A DNA stretch of 14,823 nt from Trichomonas tenax. Lineage: Eukaryota; Parabasalia; Trichomonadida; Trichomonadidae. The notes below the pieces were generated by a model, which worked only from the letters and a program-made list of their open reading frames with translations, was not told the origin of the DNA and ran no database searches. Location: positions 1 through 14,823 of the forward strand of contig JALKBU010001203.1 of assembly GCA_023091735.1 (NCBI GenBank), written 5' to 3'. Made by a program: the position numbers and the translations under genes. Each line of letters starts with the position of its first letter. Position 1 is the stretch's first letter. Positions 14,479-14,823 of this stretch are shown in pieces.

Positions 14479-14823
14479 GCGGCTAAATTTGACAAGTTTA
14501 TTAAATTGAGAAGAATAACACACAGAGCTCATGTGTGAACACTTGGAGTACTTTTTTCCAAAAAAGCTTAAAAAGAATATTTGTGATTAGATTTACCTAT
14601 TTATCATCGACAACAACCTATTTTACTTTATAAAAATGCTATACAATTGGAATATAATATATTATAATGAGTAAAGCACATCATAGAAAATCAATTTTTT
14701 TGATGCAAGATATATCTAATATTTTAATGAAATATAGACTTTGTTAGCTAATTCTTTAATATATCATGCACAACATGATTTTGTACATTGAGGTTCAATA
14801 ACTTAGCAAAAAGTTAATCCAGT
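14479..14823. other. right edge, no gene seen
   Basis: AT-rich sequence with no usable open frame. I looked for a continuation of the family at 14299 and for zinc-ribbon-like repeats and did not find them before the window ends. Confidence 0.45.

Noticed and set aside
1..14823. tRNA, rRNA, CRISPR array or bacterial-type operon
   Set aside because: I found no cloverleaf-like sequence, no spaced identical repeats and no short-spaced co-directional genes with ribosome binding sites.

Overview
The window looks like nuclear DNA of a trichomonad-type (parabasalid) protist. It is very AT-rich. Its clear genes are intronless eukaryotic families: a DHHC palmitoyltransferase, a NASP/SHNi-TPR histone chaperone, a TBC Rab-GAP and an ER-luminal Grp170-like Hsp70. 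It also carries a compact R2R3 Myb of the kind amplified in trichomonads. Several stop codons fall inside a TAAA context (6705, 8685 and the 11739 end), as expected for the trichomonad stop-overlapping polyadenylation signal. The standard code fits. The species cannot be named from this sequence; Tritrichomonas or Trichomonas is an inference.

Left 3 kb (1-3060): a graveyard. It holds a decayed gene with two diverged copies of a Cys-poor zinc-ribbon-like repeat (about 321-937), a GC-rich hairpin followed by a T-run (977-1022), a relic interrupted by two in-frame stops (1058-1531), and a long relic read through at least four frames-worth of fragments (about 1870-2884). Middle (3061-9465): DHHC enzyme (+), a small three-helix membrane protein (-), an R2R3 Myb broken by one frameshift (-), NASP-like chaperone (+), a second copy of the 1058-1531 family (+), a coiled-coil protein (+) and a degenerate calmodulin-fold protein (+). 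Right (9466-14823): TBC Rab-GAP and Grp170-like chaperone, tandem on the minus strand, then a short open frame (14299-14478) that is a relative of the decayed gene at the left edge; the two share a 23-bp identical stretch about 14 kb apart.

The live genes are ordinary housekeeping genes and do not form a pathway or operon: protein lipidation and vesicle traffic (DHHC, TBC), ER folding (Grp170), histone handling (NASP), and cytoskeletal or calcium-fold proteins. The most useful new observations are an 11-bp element, ACATGACAAAT, that starts 19-22 nt upstream of the ATG of three plus-strand genes; a second 11-bp element, AAATAATCGTA, close upstream of two minus-strand genes; and an unrecognised two-member protein family sharing the pattern IxQCNKxxLPxxxRxxPR.
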